From the NCBI GenBank assembly GCA_964367905.1, contig CAYIZP010000045.1:1-23963 (forward strand): a stretch of 23,963 bases of DNA. Direction: 5' to 3'. The notes below the pieces were generated by a model. That model saw nothing but the letters and a program-made list of their open reading frames with translations, searched no databases and had not been told where the DNA came from. The translations under genes were made by a program, and so were the position numbers. Positions within the stretch are counted from its first letter, which is position 1. Every line of letters starts with the position of its first letter. The DNA is from CAUPWF01 sp964367905. Lineage in GTDB: Bacteria > Bacillota > Clostridia > Lachnospirales > Lachnospiraceae. Positions 23,360 through 23,963 of the stretch are shown in pieces.

Positions 23360-23620
23360 TACATATAATCACCTGAAATTATAGTTCACTTATCTGTAAT
23401 TTTATCCATGAAATAGACTAGCATCCTCCGCTTTACATATAAGATATGCAACAAACAACTGCTTATATGTATTTTAGAATAGTTGTACAGGACTTTTTAC
23501 TACAAAATACAGATAAATCCCCGAATCCTCAATAATCTTATATGTAATTCCAACTTTTCAATCTATTAAAATCACTTAGAATACATATAAGAATGCCTAT
23601 CTTTAGCAATTTTATATGTA
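23360..23620. repeat. Array of four inverted-repeat units with an exact 74-bp period
   Basis: Left boxes TACATATAAG or near copies start at 23360, 23434, 23508 and 23582. Right boxes CTTATATGTA or near copies start at 23389, 23462, 23537 and 23611. The left boxes are spaced exactly 74, 74 and 74 bp. Each left/right pair is an inverted repeat around 18-19 bp of unique sequence, and units are separated by 35-36 bp of unique sequence. Mismatches: last base T at 23369; C for A at 23394; G for T and final A at 23508-23517; first base T at 23611. There is no open reading frame across it. It differs from CRISPR because only the 10-bp boxes are conserved. Confidence 0.85.
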
Positions 23621-23709
23621 CGACCTTTTAAATCAACGATTCTTTTATGGTAATACCATGCCTAATATCTGTAATATAAAAAAATAACCAAAATGTAGCC
23701 AAAGTGTAG

Positions 23710-23735
23710 CCACTCATCTATTTTGAGTGGTTTTT
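23710..23735 (+). terminator. Intrinsic terminator downstream of the 74-bp array
   Basis: Stem CCACTCA (23710-23716), loop of 7, TGAGTGG (23724-23730), then TTTTT. It points in the plus direction although no plus-strand gene precedes it, suggesting that a non-coding plus-strand transcript ends here. Two direct copies of TGTAGCCA (23694-23701 and 23705-23712), 11 bp apart, overlap its 5' side. Confidence 0.65.
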
Positions 23736-23744
23736 CATGTTAAC

Positions 23745-23871
23745 TAAGGGTGTACTCTGCACTCCCTCGCCTACGGCGGTCAGCTCGCTGACATCATTCC
23801 TTGTTCGCCGTAGTGCGATCCTCGCGGAGCGTTTTTGTGTAATGGAAACGAAGTTTCCTATTGCACAAAAA
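23745..23871. repeat. GC-rich structured intergenic element
   Basis: Much richer in G+C than its surroundings. CTACGGCG (23771-23778) pairs with CGCCGTAG (23806-23813) and encloses a perfect hairpin GTCAGC-tc-GCTGAC (23779-23792). A second stem, GTGTAATGGAAAC (23837-23849) with GTTTCCTATTGCAC (23853-23866), is flanked by T5 and A7 so it could terminate transcription on both strands. The layout suggests a dispersed REP/MITE-like repeat or a structured RNA. An open frame across part of it is not credible coding. Confidence 0.55.
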
Positions 23872-23898
23872 AAGGCTTCCCGATTTCTCGGAAAGCCT
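23867..23898 (-). terminator. Intrinsic terminator of the gene entering from the right edge
   Basis: Minus-strand stem of 11 positions with one mismatch (arms 23873-23883 and 23888-23898), loop of 4, followed by T7 (23867-23873). It lies about 25 bases after the stop codon at 23922-23924. Confidence 0.8.
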
Positions 23899-23921
23899 CA
23901 TAAATACTCAATGTCATTAAC

Positions 23922-23963
23922 TTAAGAAAAAGGGTTATCATCGACAGTTATAGTAAATAGAGT
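23922..23963 (-). CDS. C-terminal end of an unidentified gene
   Basis: Thirteen codons, TLFTITVDDNPFS, then TAA. The gene enters from beyond the window. The good terminator just downstream supports a real gene end. The tail is too short to name a family. Confidence 0.45.
   Translation of the reverse strand, partial: TLFTITVDDNPFS

Noticed and set aside
23360..23620. CRISPR array
   Set aside because: The period is CRISPR-like, but only 10-bp boxes in alternating orientation are conserved; there is no full repeat of 25-40 bp, no leader recognised and no cas gene.
21444..23712. TGTAGCCA copies at 21444, 23694 and 23705 as att or integrase arm sites flanking the accessory cluster
   Set aside because: Eight bases recur by chance at this scale, no integrase or matching direct-repeat boundary was found; only the 11-bp spaced pair near 23700 is mildly suggestive.
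23737..23925. 62-codon open frame on the plus strand
   Set aside because: It lies over the GC-rich palindromic element and a terminator of the opposite strand; the translation is not protein-like.

Overview
The window is about 24 kb of low-GC Firmicutes chromosome, most likely from a Clostridia/Lachnospiraceae-type anaerobe. The grounds are the AT-rich DNA, strong AGGAGG-type ribosome binding sites, ThiT under a TPP riboswitch, kinase-free PASTA repeats, a GlgX/GH13 pair and several small DUF-type membrane proteins. No rRNA, tRNA, transposase or cas gene was seen.

1-8422 (all minus strand): the start of an RND-type exporter; an isochorismatase-fold hydrolase; exoA; nrdR; a membrane-anchored protein with seven PASTA-like repeats and no kinase; a two-gene ABC exporter; and a short GH13 alpha-glucan hydrolase.

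8423-13760: thiT with its promoter and TPP riboswitch, bracketed by two inverted copies of a GGGGACGG hairpin element. Next comes an acidic coiled-coil protein of unknown function, then the plus-strand glycogen debranching gene glgX. glgX converges on, and overlaps, a YitT/YczE-type membrane protein that follows a GalM-like epimerase. glgX, the GH13 enzyme and the epimerase suggest alpha-glucan and hexose metabolism.

13864-19536: a three-gene ABC-2 exporter (ATPase plus two permeases) diverges from a NarL-type two-component system. The set resembles the B. subtilis lnrJK-lnrLMN (yfiJKLMN) linearmycin-resistance module. A 15-bp inverted repeat in the shared intergenic region is a good candidate operator. 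A one-TM protein of unknown function follows convergently.

19637-21353: an AldA-like aldehyde dehydrogenase. Its proximal promoter has the MerR-family design: 19-bp spacer filled by a perfect 18-bp palindrome. Just upstream is a short transcription unit with no recognised family, strong hairpins, an intrinsic terminator and a competing antiterminator pairing.

21588-23963: an accessory stretch with a lipoprotein, a DUF3784-type protein, a DUF4177 protein, an orphan coding-like fragment and a frameshifted small membrane protein. It ends in about 700 bp without a complete gene. This holds the most unusual structure in the window: four inverted-repeat units with an exact 74-bp period, each carrying unrelated loop and linker sequence. 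It is followed by a plus-strand terminator, a GC-rich structured element and the last codons of a gene that runs off the right edge.
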